Source: Symsagittifera roscoffensis (Eukaryota > Xenacoelomorpha > Acoela > Convolutidae). From it: 64,000 bases of DNA. The DNA lies in NCBI RefSeq assembly GCF_963678635.1, contig NC_087069.1, positions 41,871,883 through 41,935,882 on the forward strand. Direction: 5' to 3'. The first letter of the stretch is position 1; every line of letters begins with the position of its first letter. The notes under the pieces were generated by a model that had not been told where the DNA came from, did no database searches, and was given only the letters and a program-made list of their open reading frames with translations. The position numbers and the translations under genes are program-made. Positions 37,541-49,800 of the stretch are shown here, in pieces.

Positions 37541-38523
37541 TTATGAACAGTACAAAATTTCATAACGTGTGAAGTCTCTATCATTTATGTCATGCAGTTC
37601 TAGAACAAAATTTGCTGGGACATTTGCAGTTTTTTCATAGTACATTATTTTCTTCACAGTATCCTCTTTCACTATCCTCTTAATCTCATCTGGCAATTCA
37701 CTGCTGTTTAGATCCATCTGAACTCCTGGTTGACAATTGGGTACTAAAACTAGTTCGGGAAGATATACTCCTCGCTTGCTGGCTAACATTTCTGATAAAC
37801 TTGAATCTCTGGAAGTAAACAAATTGATCAATAACTGGAAAAAATCTCTTTAAGGTAGACAACTCTTCTTCGGAAATTATTATTTGCTCCTTCCTCTGTA
37901 CAATTTGGCCGCTGCAATCATTACGCTCTATTCTTGTTAATGAAATTTTAATATCACCCTCTGGAGTCATCCACGCACAAAGCATTGAATTTGGTGATAG
38001 GTATGTCTCCAGTTTCGCTGATCTCTCGCTGTTGTTCATTTTTCAACCAATCATAAAAAACCTTGCTTTTTTTCAGGGCACAATGATTCCTGGAGTTGTA
38101 ATGAGGTATATGTCTAATGCAACTTAGATAATTTTTGAAAAATAAGTTTTCAACCCGAGGACAGCCCAAATCATCTAGGTTTTCAACCTTTCGGTCCAAG
38201 TACTTGGCCAAACATTCTGTCTTTTCTTTTCCTTTAGCGTAAAAAACGGCACTGGGATTTCTCAACACAAAACTCTGAAGTATTTGATTCACGTTTACGT
38301 AAAGGTAATCACCGTTTTCCCAATGGAGACCGTGTAAATAATTCGTTAACCAGTTGTAAGCTTTTTGTTCGAGCTTTGGTGGTATTTGAAATTCACTGGA
38401 CTTAAAAAAAATGAGTCGGTCGCTGTAGTCTGAAGTTGTTATTGCTAATTCTTTAACCACAAAGGCGTTTTTCTTGGAACGAAAGCCTTCCACGTCAAGC
38501 ACAACTGATCTCTCGCCTAGCAT
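37541..38523 (-). pseudogene. Polinton accessory gene with a possible DEDD-exonuclease-like fold, broken
   Basis: Pieces 38,523-37,954, 38,039-37,698 and 37,831-37,541 overlap in different frames. The first begins MLGERSVVLDVEGFRSKK, where Asp-Val-Glu (DxE) on a hydrophobic strand resembles the first motif of DEDD/RNase H-fold exonucleases, followed by FVVKELAITT. It continues with WLTNYLHGLHWENGDY, a VFYAKGKEK strand and GCPRVENLF, then HYNSRNHCALKKSKVFYDWL, which may carry the last motif. Proteins of this pattern are repeatedly found beside mobile elements in invertebrates without assigned function. The later pieces (SERSAKLETYLSPNSML..., VYLPELVLVPNCQ...) may be the end of this gene or a second one. 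Function is inferred from weak motifs. Confidence 0.4.
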
Positions 38524-38524
38524 T

Positions 38525-38776
38525 CTAGTAAAGATAAATTTCTGGTTTTTTCAACTTAATGAAAAGGCAGAACGCTATTCCACTCAAATGTTCCAATAAG
38601 CTGTTGTCACAGTTCCAGGGGAACATGTAACAGTACGTGGGACCCTGTTGATAAAATTCGTGTATAAATCCGGCCGCATCGTGCAAAATAGCGTGCAATC
38701 GTAAAATTTTCGAATTTTTGAAGTATTTGTCCAAGGAAGAGTTATCAATACCAATCAAGCCACCAAAAGGTCTCAA
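38525..38776 (-). CDS. Short Polinton ORF (83 aa), unrecognised
   Basis: Lies directly upstream of the preceding gene, one base away in another frame. It starts MRPFGGLIGIDNSSLDKYFK and ends in a hydrophobic segment. It may be the N-terminal part of the gene at 37,541-38,523, or part of the gene at 38,948-39,487, separated by a frameshift. No motif recognised. Confidence 0.3.
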   Translation of the reverse strand: MRPFGGLIGIDNSSLDKYFKNSKILRLHAILHDAAGFIHEFYQQGPTYCYMFPWNCDNSLLEHLSGIAFCLFIKLKKPEIYLY

Positions 38777-38947
38777 TTTAATTAAAATGTCGTAGTTAAG
38801 GTTATCAGAACTAACAAAAAACAGAGAACATGCAGCTAGAAAATAGTTGCGTTGGTTAAAATTATCAGGATAAGTTTGTTTCGAAGACGTATAAATTTCG
38901 TGAATTATTTTTAAATCAATAGGAGTTACTCTGCTTTTTTTGCAATT

Positions 38948-39487
38948 TCATTGTTTATTTTTTTCCAAAACCTCTCCAACCTGCTGAATTTCAAGCCAGT
39001 AGAAATAAAAGTGACCTTGTAGATACCATTTAGACTCATTAAGATAACGGTGGTAAATAATTAAATAAACACCCGGATGTTTTTTGTATTTTGATAGCTT
39101 GTTGAAACATAGACGGATTTTTCTCTCCAAGTCTTTATCAACCCATATTGAGTTAAAGTCAAAGGAATAGTCGAATACGTTTTCATAATCAGCAATATTC
39201 AAATCGCTCACAGTACCATACTTTTGTTTTGTAGAAATGCACCAAGAGATTTGTTGAAGCTCACTCAAATAAAATTGTTCTTTGAAAATTAACTCGTATT
39301 CTTTCTTTGAAATTTCCTTTGCCCTTTCGAGGAAGACGACGTAGCGTTCATTACTAAATTTGAAAAATGAGTTTTTTTCTGCGGTTGAAAACACTCTTAA
39401 TTGTAAATGTTCATTATCAATATCTTCAGTACACCAAGTTCCCTCTAATTTCATTTTTCTTATTTCAAAATTTGACAAATTTATCAT
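38948..39487 (-). CDS. First Polinton gene from the right end (179 aa), unrecognised
   Basis: An intact minus-strand ORF, the first gene inside the right terminal repeat. It is rich in aromatic and acidic residues (NVFDYSFDFNSIWVDKDLER, YLIIYHRYLNESKWYLQ), with no signal peptide, membrane span or familiar motif. Composition is normal for a folded protein of this AT-rich genome, and the ORF is far longer than chance expectation here. Confidence 0.5.
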   Translation of the reverse strand: MINLSNFEIRKMKLEGTWCTEDIDNEHLQLRVFSTAEKNSFFKFSNERYVVFLERAKEISKKEYELIFKEQFYLSELQQISWCISTKQKYGTVSDLNIADYENVFDYSFDFNSIWVDKDLERKIRLCFNKLSKYKKHPGVYLIIYHRYLNESKWYLQGHFYFYWLEIQQVGEVLEKNKQ

Positions 39488-39764
39488 TTGGTATATTTTG
39501 CCCAGAAACGGCCGCCGCCTTTGGAGAGTAATTTCAATTTAGTGCCTTTTCACCATAAAATATAGGTCAAGTTAAGGAATTAGCTTACTGCTGTCAACAG
39601 TTGAGCTACGCTGCCAAAATCGCCGGCGAATTTTTATTATATACCATAAAAGTCAATTCCACTTTCACTAACCAATTTCAACTAGGTCGAAAGTTCATTT
39701 GGCCGAAACAAATATAACAATTAATATGATTCATATAATTAACCAGGACCAATAATTAGGACCC

Positions 39765-40019
39765 CAAAATTTGGAATTAGAAAGAATTTTGTAGCGTGAC
39801 CCTTGTTGTTAAGCTAAACTTGGCAAGATCCTAAGTAGGGGGTCTTCTGCTTTTTGGGTGGAAAATTTCTTTCGTTCACAAAATCCTAGGATGAGGGTCC
39901 TCCAAATATTTAAGGACCCCTTTTCTAGGATTTTGCTTTACGTGAGGACCCCCCCCCCCCTTAGGAAGGACCCCCCCCCCCCCCCCCCTTTAGGATCCGG
40001 GACACGATACAATACTACT
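39765..40019. repeat. Right terminal inverted repeat of the Polinton
   Basis: Inverse of the left terminal repeat. It is longer because a G-rich block is duplicated near the tip: two C-runs (39,950-39,960 and about 39,971-39,988) flank ttaggaagga where the left end has one G-run. Confidence 0.9.
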
Positions 40020-40025
40020 AACAAC
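40020..40025. repeat. Right 6-bp target-site duplication (AACAAC)
   Basis: Directly follows the terminal CT and matches 21,812-21,817. The flanking sequence continues agaaatcaaa, as in the two empty-site paralogues. Confidence 0.93.
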
Positions 40026-42659
40026 AGAAATCAAACATTCAAAATTGCACTAATGAAATTGGAAAAACCGAGGAGAGTAGTTTTTCGTTGAAAAAATCCA
40101 ATAATTTTATTCTTTAGTGTCATGTCGCTCAACAAAATCTTAAGTTTTTGGAGTTTTGAGCCTGGTTTGCTAATAAGTTGGTGTAAACCAGTTGGCAGCT
40201 TGATTTGTGATAATATATCTTGTCCGAGAGTTCAGGCTAACAGACGGAGGAGGGACGCCAGATTTAGTCCTCTTTTCTGAAACGACCAGTCAAGATACAA
40301 CAAAAGTATTTACATACCCAATCTTATCAGGGATCTCTTTAAATGTTGCCTCTCTATTGCCAAAGCAGAGGATTTTTTAAGAGGTACAAAGTTCGAATGT
40401 GCTTAACAAGGTTTGGCCGATTTATCCGCACGGGAAAGGACAAGCAAAGGAGCTGTATCTTTTTTTTCTTGAAAAACTGATGTTGTGACACTGGCTAGAA
40501 ATTACATGCGCTTTTTCGGTTGAATAAAATAGTCTTTAAATGGGTGGAAACTCTTTATTAGGTACCATAGAAGGGGGATAGTTAAAGAGATCCCATATCA
40601 GAGTTCGATCACAAGTTTCATCCGAATTTAATGCTCTACATTGCAAGAGTCGACGCCGGCCAAGGGGCTCATATTTTACCACGTGATTATCTTTATGGAG
40701 TAAGCAAGTTTGATAAATTTGTCCTCGGAAGTTTGCCTCAAAGAGTCGACTTTGGAGCTCTTGGAATAACCGAACTGAAATTTAACTGGTTTTGGTACGA
40801 ATGTATTATAAACGACGAGACTAAACTGTGTGGCAATTTCCAAGTTGACAAACAAACCAATGAAGTGTGGCAACAAATGAAATGTCATCAAATCAAAAAT
40901 TCAAGAATCTGTCAATTATGTTTTCTGCAGTTTTATGGCTTACATTCTAAAAAAGACAGAGTAATCCAGCGCTGTGAAAATAAAGATGAACCAAAAAATC
41001 TTCAGGTGGTTAAGTGTACTTATGATTGCCCTCGAATGTATGATGGAGTGTCGGATCAACAGTTTGCAGATGATTTTGCCGGTTATGTCATATGTGATAC
41101 AAAACACCAAGTTGCTCAATCCTGTTATAAAAACGGAACTGCCAAATTTCAGCTGAGAGAATCTAAAGTTGGGTCGAAACAATCTGAAGAAGGACCCACT
41201 AACCTTCTCGATCCAATAAAGTCACCAGGTTATCTCAATTTTCAAAAAATATTTTCAAAAACTAACATTCAGCAAATCAGTTCAGTAAAAATTTTTCATA
41301 CGTTAATGAACAACGGGCATTTTTTCACCGTTTTTTTCAGACTAGAGTTGAAAACTGTGCACGTAAAACTCAAATCGATTGCTGATTGTAGGTAAATTAC
41401 GTTCTCGAATAAGAGGTGCAAACAACCGGAAACGCTTTTTAGTTAAGTTTCGACTTTTTAACTAGCCATTTGTGACAAAGTTTTGGCTTATCATCTTAAA
41501 ACAATTGATGTCCCGAGCTCATTCTAAGAAATATAATTTATTTGTGTAATTGTTTCACGAAATTAAGAAAGTTTGAAAATTGCTATTTTGACCAATTGGG
41601 ATATTCAACGCGTGATATACTTCGTGTTATCGGCACTCGAGCCGCGTTTTAATCCGGCTTAAAAATCATTTCAAATTGAATTGACACATGCTAGTTGCTC
41701 TAAATATAACGTTATTTTATGCTTAAAATAACACTATGTACTTAAAATAGCGTGTGCGTGTCTCAAAAAAAACACACTAAAAAATTAATCACACCAAAAA
41801 TATCCCGTTTTGTTTTCATAATTTCATTATTTTCAAGTCGATCACGATTCAATACTTTTAAAAAAACATTTTGATATTTTTTGCGCTTATCTGTTGTCGT
41901 TGAAATTGACATGTTGTTGAACCACCTAGTCAAAAAACGTTTTGTCCTCAACTGCAAGATCGTTTTATTATAGTCATAGTTTTTTTCAGGCAAAACATTA
42001 TCGCGAAAAGCATATGTTAGACTTTTTTCAACTTTCTCTTGTTCGGTTATCGATAAAATCTGATAAAAAGCTGTATAAAACATGCAAAAAAAATTATAAA
42101 AAAAACTTGATAAAATCAAATTTAATCCTTTTAAATCAATTTTAATGTTTCTAAAATCCTTGCAAAAGTAATTCAAAAAGCTACAAAGTAACTTAGAACT
42201 GATTTATAAAAGATTCTAAATCGATATAAACTCGATTGAAAATAATTTTTCTTGATGTAATTTAGAGAAAAACAAAAATAATTTTTAATCGATTCAAACC
42301 AATTTTCTAAGTCTTTGCCATCGTATTTGTATTAAATCGATTGCAATCCATTTTTTGTTAGTACGGGTCAAAGAACTACATCACTGAAATCTCGGTGGTT
42401 AACACATATGGACGTGGTGCGTTCTTATATAGGTTTTGGTGATTTTTTCTGTTTTAATATCAGGAAAACGTATCTAAATGTGTTCAAGCTGAGTTTTGGT
42501 TTTTCGGTGTTTGATTTTTGATTTTTTTCAAGTTCAATTGATTTCATTTGATGAAAGAAAGGCAAACTCCACTATCCAACAGCAAAACGTGTTGATTTTT
42601 AATTATAAAAAGGGTTTTTAAGTATCAGATTTCCCAGCGAAAAAAAATCTTATTTATTG
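40026..42659. repeat. Host tandem repeat, copy 1, part right of the Polinton
   Basis: Continues copy 1 from agaaatcaaacattcaaaat. It has a 1.02-kb block (about 40,880-41,903) missing from copies 2 and 3; apart from that the copy is about 2.06 kb, like the others. Confidence 0.85.
40631..41391 (+). CDS. Cysteine-rich protein exon in the only full-length host repeat copy
   Basis: An open frame with natural composition and regularly spaced cysteines (ICQLCFLQFYGL, VKCTYDCPRMYDGV, YVICDTKHQVAQSCYK), suggesting a secreted or extracellular domain. It ends at a good donor, GATTGTAG|GTAAAT (41,391/41,392), four bases before the frame's stop; an ATG is at 40,631, and the frame is open about 40 bp further upstream. 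Copies 2 and 3 keep only the first 85 or so codons, because the rest is deleted. I do not recognise the domain. It could be an exon of a duplicated host gene. Translation as a stand-alone 254-residue ORF is the alternative. Confidence 0.45.
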
Positions 42660-44754
42660 ATCTTGCCTTTTTCTAACAGATTTGAATCATTTGATAAGTT
42701 TCCGACTTGAATGATCCTCTGCAAGAGCAGCCTCGTACGACGCTTGGTCACTCTCCATTGCTTGCTAGTTTTTGAAAATACACAACGTCTTTGAACCAAT
42801 AAAACGAACCATAAAACGAAAAGCACTAGTAAGTACCTCTGTGGTAGTGCGAACAAAAGCGTAAGGTAAACACGATCCAATGCGAGACATGCTCAATTTT
42901 GTACCACCAAGCAAGCACGAAAATTCCAGCCTCTATAATTGCTCTTCATTGCAATAATGCTCTTTGTTGTAATATTATAATGGTATCTTTTTTGCCCGTT
43001 ATTATGGCCAAATTACAGAAGTAACTAGAAAACTAAGTATATATGAACTGATACAAGGAGTGCTGTAGTTTCGGTGACTCGTGATAAGTTTAATCTCAAA
43101 GTCGATGAAACAACAACAGAAATCAAAAATTCAAAATTGCATTAACGAAATTGGAAAAACCGAGGAGAGGAGTTTTTCGTTGAAAAAATTCAATAATTAT
43201 GTTCTTGAGTTTCACTGTCGCTGAAAGGATTCTTATGTTTTTGGAGTTTTGAGCCTGGTTTGCTAATAAGCAGTTGCTCATAAAAAGTTGGTGTAAAGTA
43301 GTTGGCAGCTTGATTTGTGATAACACGTCTTGTCTGAGAGTTCAGGCTAACAGACGGGTGAGGGACTCCAGATTTAGTCCTCTTTTCTGAAATGACCAGT
43401 CAAGATACAACAAAAGCATTAACATACCCAATCTTATCAGGGATCTCTTTAAATTTTTCCCCTCTATTGCCAAAGCAGAGGATTTGTTAAGAGGTACAAA
43501 GTCCGAATGTGCTTAACAAGGTTTGGCAGATTTGTCCGCATGGGAAAGGAGAAGCAAAGGAGCTGTATCTTTTTTTTTCTTGAAAAACTGATGTTGTGAC
43601 ATTGGCTAGAAATTACATGCGCTTTTTCGGTTGAATAAAATATTTTTTAAATGGGTGGAAACTCTTTATTAGATACCATAGAAGGGGGATAGTTAAAGAG
43701 ATACCATATCAGAGTTCGATCACAAGTTTCATCTGAATTTAATGCTCTACATTGCAAGAGTCGACGCCGGCCAAGGGGCTCATATTTTACCACGTGATTA
43801 TCTTTATGGGGTAAGCAAGTTTGATAAATTTGTCATCGGAAGTTTGCCTCCAAGAGTCGACTTTGGTGCTCTTGGAATGACCGAACTGAATTTTAACTGG
43901 TTTTGGTACGAATGTATTATAAACGACGAGACTAGACTGTGTGGAAAATTCCAAGTTGACAAACAAACCAATGAAGTGTGGCAACAAATGAAATTGACAT
44001 GTTGTTGAACCACCTAGTCACAAAAACGTTTTGTCCTCAATTGCAAGATCGTTTTGTTATAGTCATAGTTTGTTTCAGGCAAAACATTATCGCGAAAAGC
44101 ATATGCTAGATTTTTTTTCAACTTTTTTATTGTTCGATTATCGATAAAATCTGATAAAAAGCTGTGTAAAACATGCAAAAAAAATTATACAAAACAGGGA
44201 AAAAATCAATTTTAATCTATTCAAATCAATTTTAATGTTTCTAAAATCCGTATAAAAGTAATTTCAAAAAAGCTACAAAATAATTTAGAACTAATTTACA
44301 AAAGATTCTAAATCGATATAAACTCGATTGAAAACTAATTTTTCTTGATGTATTTTTGAGAAAATCAAAATTAATTTCAAATGGATTCAAACCAATTTTC
44401 CTAGTCTTAGCCATCGTATTTGTATTAAATTGATTGCAATCTATTTTTTGTTAGTACGGGTCAAAGAACTACATTACTGAAACGGTGGTTAACAGTTATG
44501 GACGTGGTGCGTTCTTATATAGGTTTTGGTGACTTTTTCTGTTTTGTTATCAGGAAAACTTTTTCTGTTTTGTCTCACGCTGAGTTTTGGTTTTTCGCGG
44601 TTTGATTTTTGATTTTTTTTTTTCAAGTTCAATTGGTTTCATTTGATGAAAGGAAGGCAAACTCCACTATCCAACAGCAAAACGTGTTGATTTCTAATTA
44701 TAAAAAGGGTATTTAAGTATCAGATTTCCCAGAGACAAAAATCTTAATTATCGA
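42660..44754. repeat. Host tandem repeat, copy 2 (2,095 bp), with an empty Polinton site
   Basis: Starts with the ttgcctttttctaacag LINE-derived block and ends with cagatttcccag near 44,735. It includes the truncated cysteine-rich frame (43,742-44,008) and one uninterrupted gaaacaacaacagaaatc target site near 43,106-43,123. Confidence 0.9.
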
Positions 44755-46849
44755 TCTTGCCTTTTTCTAACAGATTTTAAATATTTGATAAGTTTCCGAC
44801 TTGAACGATCCTCTGCAAGAGCAGCCTCGTACGACGCCTGGTCACTCTCCATTGCTTGCTAGTTTTTGAAAATACCCAACGTCTTTGAACCAATAAAACG
44901 AACCATAAAACGAAAAGCACTAGTAACTACCTCTGTGGTAGTGCGAACAGAAGCGTAAGATAAACACGATCCAATGCGAGACATGCTCAATTTTGTACCA
45001 CCAAGCAAGCACGGAAATTCCAGTCTCTATAATGGCTCTTCATTGCACTAATGCTCTCCGTTGTAATATCATAATGGTATCTTCTTTGCCCGTGATTAGG
45101 GCCAAATTACAGAAGTAACTGTATAACTTAGTATATATGAACTGATACAAGGAGTGCTGTAGTTTCGGTGACTCGAGATAAGTTTAATCTCAAAGTCGAT
45201 GAAACAACAACAGAAATCAAAAATTCAAAATTGCACTAACGAAATTGAAAAAACCGAGGAGAGAAGTTTTTCGTTGAAAAAATTCAATAATTTTGGTCTT
45301 GAGTTTTAATGTCGCTGAAAAGATTCTTATATTTTTGGAATTTTGAGCCTGGTTTGCTAATAAGCAGTCGCTCATAAAAGTTGGTGTAAACCAGTTGGCA
45401 GCTTGATTTGGGATAATATATTTTGTCCGAGAGTTCAGGCTAACAGACGGAGGAGCGACTCCAGATTTAGTCCTCTTTTCTGAAATGACCAGTCAAGATA
45501 CAACAAGCATTTACATACCCAATCTTATCAGGGATCTCTTTAAATCTTTCCTCTCTATTACCAAAGCAGAGAATTTGTTAAGAGGTACAAAGTTTGAATG
45601 TTGTTAACAAGGTTTGGCCGATTTATCAGCACGGTAAAGGACAAGCAAAGGAGCTGTATCTTTTTTTTCTTGAAAAACTGATGTTGTGCCACTGGCTAGA
45701 AATTACATGCGTTTTTTCGGTGAATAAAATAGTCTTTAAATGGGTGGAAACTCTTTATTCGGTACCATAGAAGGGGGATAGTTAGAGAGATCCCATATCA
45801 GAGTTCGATCACAAGTTTCATCCGAATTTAATGCTCTACATTGCAAGAGTCGATGCCGGCCAAGGGGCTCATATTTTACCACGTGATTATCTTTATGATT
45901 AACTTTATGGTTGATAAGTTTGTCCTCGGAAGTTTGCCTCAAAGAGTCGATTTTGGTGCTCTTGGAATAACCGAACTGAAGTTTAACTGTTTTTGGTACG
46001 AATGTATTATAAACGACGAGACTAGACTGTGTGGAAATTTCCAAGTTGACAAACAAACCAATGAAGTGTGGCAACAAATGAAATTGACATGTTGTTGAAC
46101 CGCCTAATCGCAAAAACGTTTTGTCCTCAATTGCAAGCTCGTTTTATTATAGTCATAGTTTGTTTCAGGCAAGAAATTATCGCGAAAAGCATGTGTTAGA
46201 TTTTTTTTCAAATTTTTATGTTGTTCGATTATCGATAAAATCTGATAAAAAGCTGTGTAAAACATGCAAAAAAACTGGAAAAAAAATTCAATTTTAATCT
46301 ATTTAAAGCAATTTTAATGTTTCTAAGATCGGTATAAAAGTAATTCCAAAAAAGCTACAAAATAATTAAGAACTGATTTACAAAAGATTCTAAATCGACG
46401 TAAACTCGATTGAATACTAATTTTTCTTGATGTGTTTTTGAGAAAAACAAAATAGTTTCAAATGGATTCAAACCAATTTTCCTAGTCTTAGCCATCGTAT
46501 TTGTATTAAATTGATTGCAATCTATTTTTTGTTAGTACGGGTCAAAGAACTACATTACTGAAACGGTGGTTAACAGTTATGGACGTGGTGCGTTCTTATA
46601 TAGGTTTTGGTGACTTTTTCTGTTTTGTTATCAGGAAAACTTTTTCTGTTTTGTCTCAAAATGTGTTCACGCTGAGTTTTGGTTTTTCGCGGTTTGATTT
46701 TTGATTTTTTTTTTTCAAGTTCAATTGGTTTCATTTGATGAAAGGAAGGCAAACTCCACTATCCAACAGCAAAACGTGTTGATTTCTAATTATAAAAAGG
46801 GTATTTAAGTATCAGATTTCCCAGCGAAAAAAATTTTTAATTATTGATC
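44755..46849. repeat. Host tandem repeat, copy 3 (2,095 bp), with an empty Polinton site
   Basis: Same order and length as copy 2, with the same internal deletion junction (caacaaatgaaattgacatg, near 46,071-46,090). The match ends at cagatttcccagcgaaaa near 46,835, after which the sequence is unique. Confidence 0.9.
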
Positions 46850-49800
46850 CATTTTTCTCAAATTGAGTTATTTACATGAGAAAATTGTCATTCTTAACTT
46901 GTTCTAGAAGTTCAAAGCTTATGGCTATCTATTTTTTCTTTTTTTTTCTTGGTTGAGATTTTTCAAAAAAAAAAACAATTCAGTTTTTCTATTTCTTTGC
47001 GTTCATGTTTCTTTTCCAACTGTCAGTTGGCTAGTTTTGATTTTTGAATAAGCCGCAAAATAATATGGCAAGTTGTTGAAAAAAAAATCTTTTCGGGCTC
47101 AGAAAGCGGATTAAGGTTTTCCCCAAACCCCTCAGAAAGTTGAGATATTGACAAACAAATGGTTCTTATTTGGTGCAATTCTATTCTAGTTTTTTCGGGA
47201 TATCGTTCATAGCGCCAATATCTACTAATAATATCTACTAGTTTGACATATTAAACAGTTAAACAAATCAGATTGATTTTTTGGCACGACAGTGTCTGTA
47301 TGGTGTTCAGGAAAATCAGTTTAACTGAATTCCACCTCGAGGAAATCTTTGATCCGTTTTTTTTTTCGTTTTTGTTTAGTTATAAAAAACAAAGTTTTTT
47401 GGCGCATGCAATGCAGTATTCCATTTTGAAAAGAGCTATTTCAACATTAAGTTTCCGTATTCGGCTAGAAAAAAAATGAACGAAAATACTAAGTTTCTTA
47501 GATTGATTATATTTAGGGGATGAAGCAATCGAGGATCCACCTGGAGGCAATATACAAAGTAACGGATCTGCAAACAATTTAGAAAAGGACGGGAATGTTC
47601 TCGACTTTGACGACAGAGGGAAAAATCTATGCCATCTGCGGTCATTATCACATCAAATCATGCTGACATCCGTATTAATATTTTTTTAAAACTTCCACAT
47701 TTGACATCAGATACGAGGGATAATCACGGTTATGGTTATGATTTATTAACAAATATAATGCTCGTCCAAAGAAAAAATTAACATATTGAAAGAAACAGAT
47801 TTTTATCTACAAGAAGATTTCTGTAAATGGACTGATAAGTAAATTGATAGCTTTAACCAACTCGCAATTGTTCGGCAAAGAACTAAATTGCATTTGTTTG
47901 GTAACGTGTATAAAGACCTAATTCAAATCAGAAACTTTAATTCAATTTTTTTGACAATCATTTTTGATTAGTTTCACGGACCCTAACAAAATTTGAAATC
48001 GCAAAAAAAACTGAATTGACGGATTTGATTTGAATTTGACCAAAGAGACTGAAACAAAATTGAAATTGATATCACATAAATCAGCGCCTACATTCTCCGC
48101 ATTAACACTTACGAAGGTTGGCTCAAGTTTCGAAAAACTAAGAAAAAACAGATTTTTTATAACAGATGCGCCACAGGTAATTTTCTGACCGAAAAGGCAG
48201 CTTGGTAAAATTTAGCTGAAAACTTTGCTTTTTCGACAACAGTTTGTGTTTACTGAGTGTTTCGAGAAAAGTCTTTTTTAAAAGTGCTGGCATCATGAGA
48301 TATATACGTGACAATAAGCATCACTGATATTCAAAACAAGACTACTCGTATCAGGGTGAAGCCAAGAGGGTTCCGACTGCATTTGAAGGTCTATGGAGTA
48401 CTGTTTGCTTGAAAAGTTAAAGAAAATTTTCAAAAGACCGAAAGCTATTCAAAAACTTTTGAGTAAAAGTTTTTGAAAATCAACCCGCTCACGCTATGTA
48501 AAGTACAAAGTGATATATTTTGCATATAATGAATTAATAAATAGACCAAAAAGCATACTCATATCAATCTAGAACAATTTCTTAGACGGATAAAATTTTC
48601 GCTTGCGCGTTATTAGCACAAAATATACGGCGCGTTAATTATCCCATTGCCACTGGTCAAATTGGCAATCTTTAGACCCTAATAACGGGGTGCGTACAGT
48701 AAACCGATGTGACTGTAAATTACCACATCAGTAAACCGAATTACGTAATAATTAGATTAAATGCGGAAGTAAAGTTTCATAGAATAATTTAACTCTGAGC
48801 TAGAACAAAAATTTTAAAACTACGGGACTCATGGGAACTTTGTTTCAGTTTTTGATTCAATTTTTGTTTTGATGAACAAAATTGTCATACTGTAAAAATC
48901 TCAGTTTTTAGCTGATGTGATTACGTAATTGAATCATGAAGTTTTGGTTTACTGATCTGGTGCGACAGTTTTCGGTTTACTGATACATTGATATATTGAC
49001 CTACCACCCCTCAAAATATATGATGAATTTTTTTAAATCAAAACAACATTACCTTTCGATTTATTTAAGTTGCTTCAAAAATGATGGTAAAAAGTTCAAA
49101 ATTTGTCTGGAGAAAAAAAAACGCCTGAGCACAAGTTTTTCTTCATTTCGGAACAAAAAAAAACAAAAAAAAATCGGAACTAAAATCGATTGGCGCTGTA
49201 AAAACGATGTACCAAATTAATAGTGAGTAAGAGTTTCCTTCAGCTGTGCGCAGAATTATGCCTCGTGTTCAATGAGATTGAATAAATTCTACGGGCTGTC
49301 ATTCTAGGCCATATTAGTAGTAAAAACACTGTAAATTACCAAACAGATTTCTATGATCTGTATGTCGTCCACATTTCCAACTTTTAAATCGGCTTGATGA
49401 AAAGCTTCATTAGTTTATAAGAAAGAGACTTTTTTAAAACAAGGTATGTTGGCGTGAAGGCGCCTTTAAAAGTTTTACAGACTAGTTAGGCAAAATGGTT
49501 GTCGTGAAAATGCTCCAATTGATGAATGTTAAAAAAATCCTGAACGTTCCATAGACTTTTGAAGATTCAGGGTTGTTTATACGAAGACACTTATTTAAAA
49601 TAACGTCTTTTTGCATCAAGGCACCCTTAAAACCTTTAAAGACCAATTAGCCAAAATGGCTATCTTGAAGTACTGCCAAATAATGAACATTCCATAAAAA
49701 TTCTGAACGTTCCATAGACTGAAGCATTAGTGATAGCTAAATAGCGCTCAAAACTCATTTTGGAACTTTTTTACGCCCCTCCACAGCCAAAAGCATACCG

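Larger units (their letters stand above)
21818..40019 (-). mobile_element. Polinton/Maverick DNA transposon (endogenous virus-like), complete, 18,202 bp
   Basis: The ends are 5'-AGTAGTATTGTAT and ...ATACAATACTACT-3', with long terminal inverted repeats and a 6-bp target duplication. All are hallmarks of Polintons, and the length is in the family's 15-20-kb range. On the minus strand the content is the Polinton core: protein-primed family B DNA polymerase, retrovirus-type integrase, adenain-like cysteine protease, FtsK/HerA-type packaging ATPase and major capsid protein, plus accessory genes. Only the protease and some small ORFs are unbroken, so this copy is not autonomous. It interrupts the first of three tandem host repeats. 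Confidence 0.96.

Noticed and set aside
21818-40019. A free viral genome rather than an integrated element
   Set aside because: Exact target-site duplication and host repeat on both sides show integration.
39858-40091. Pro-rich + strand ORF of 77 codons
   Set aside because: It is a translation of the C-runs of the Polinton terminal repeat crossing into host DNA.
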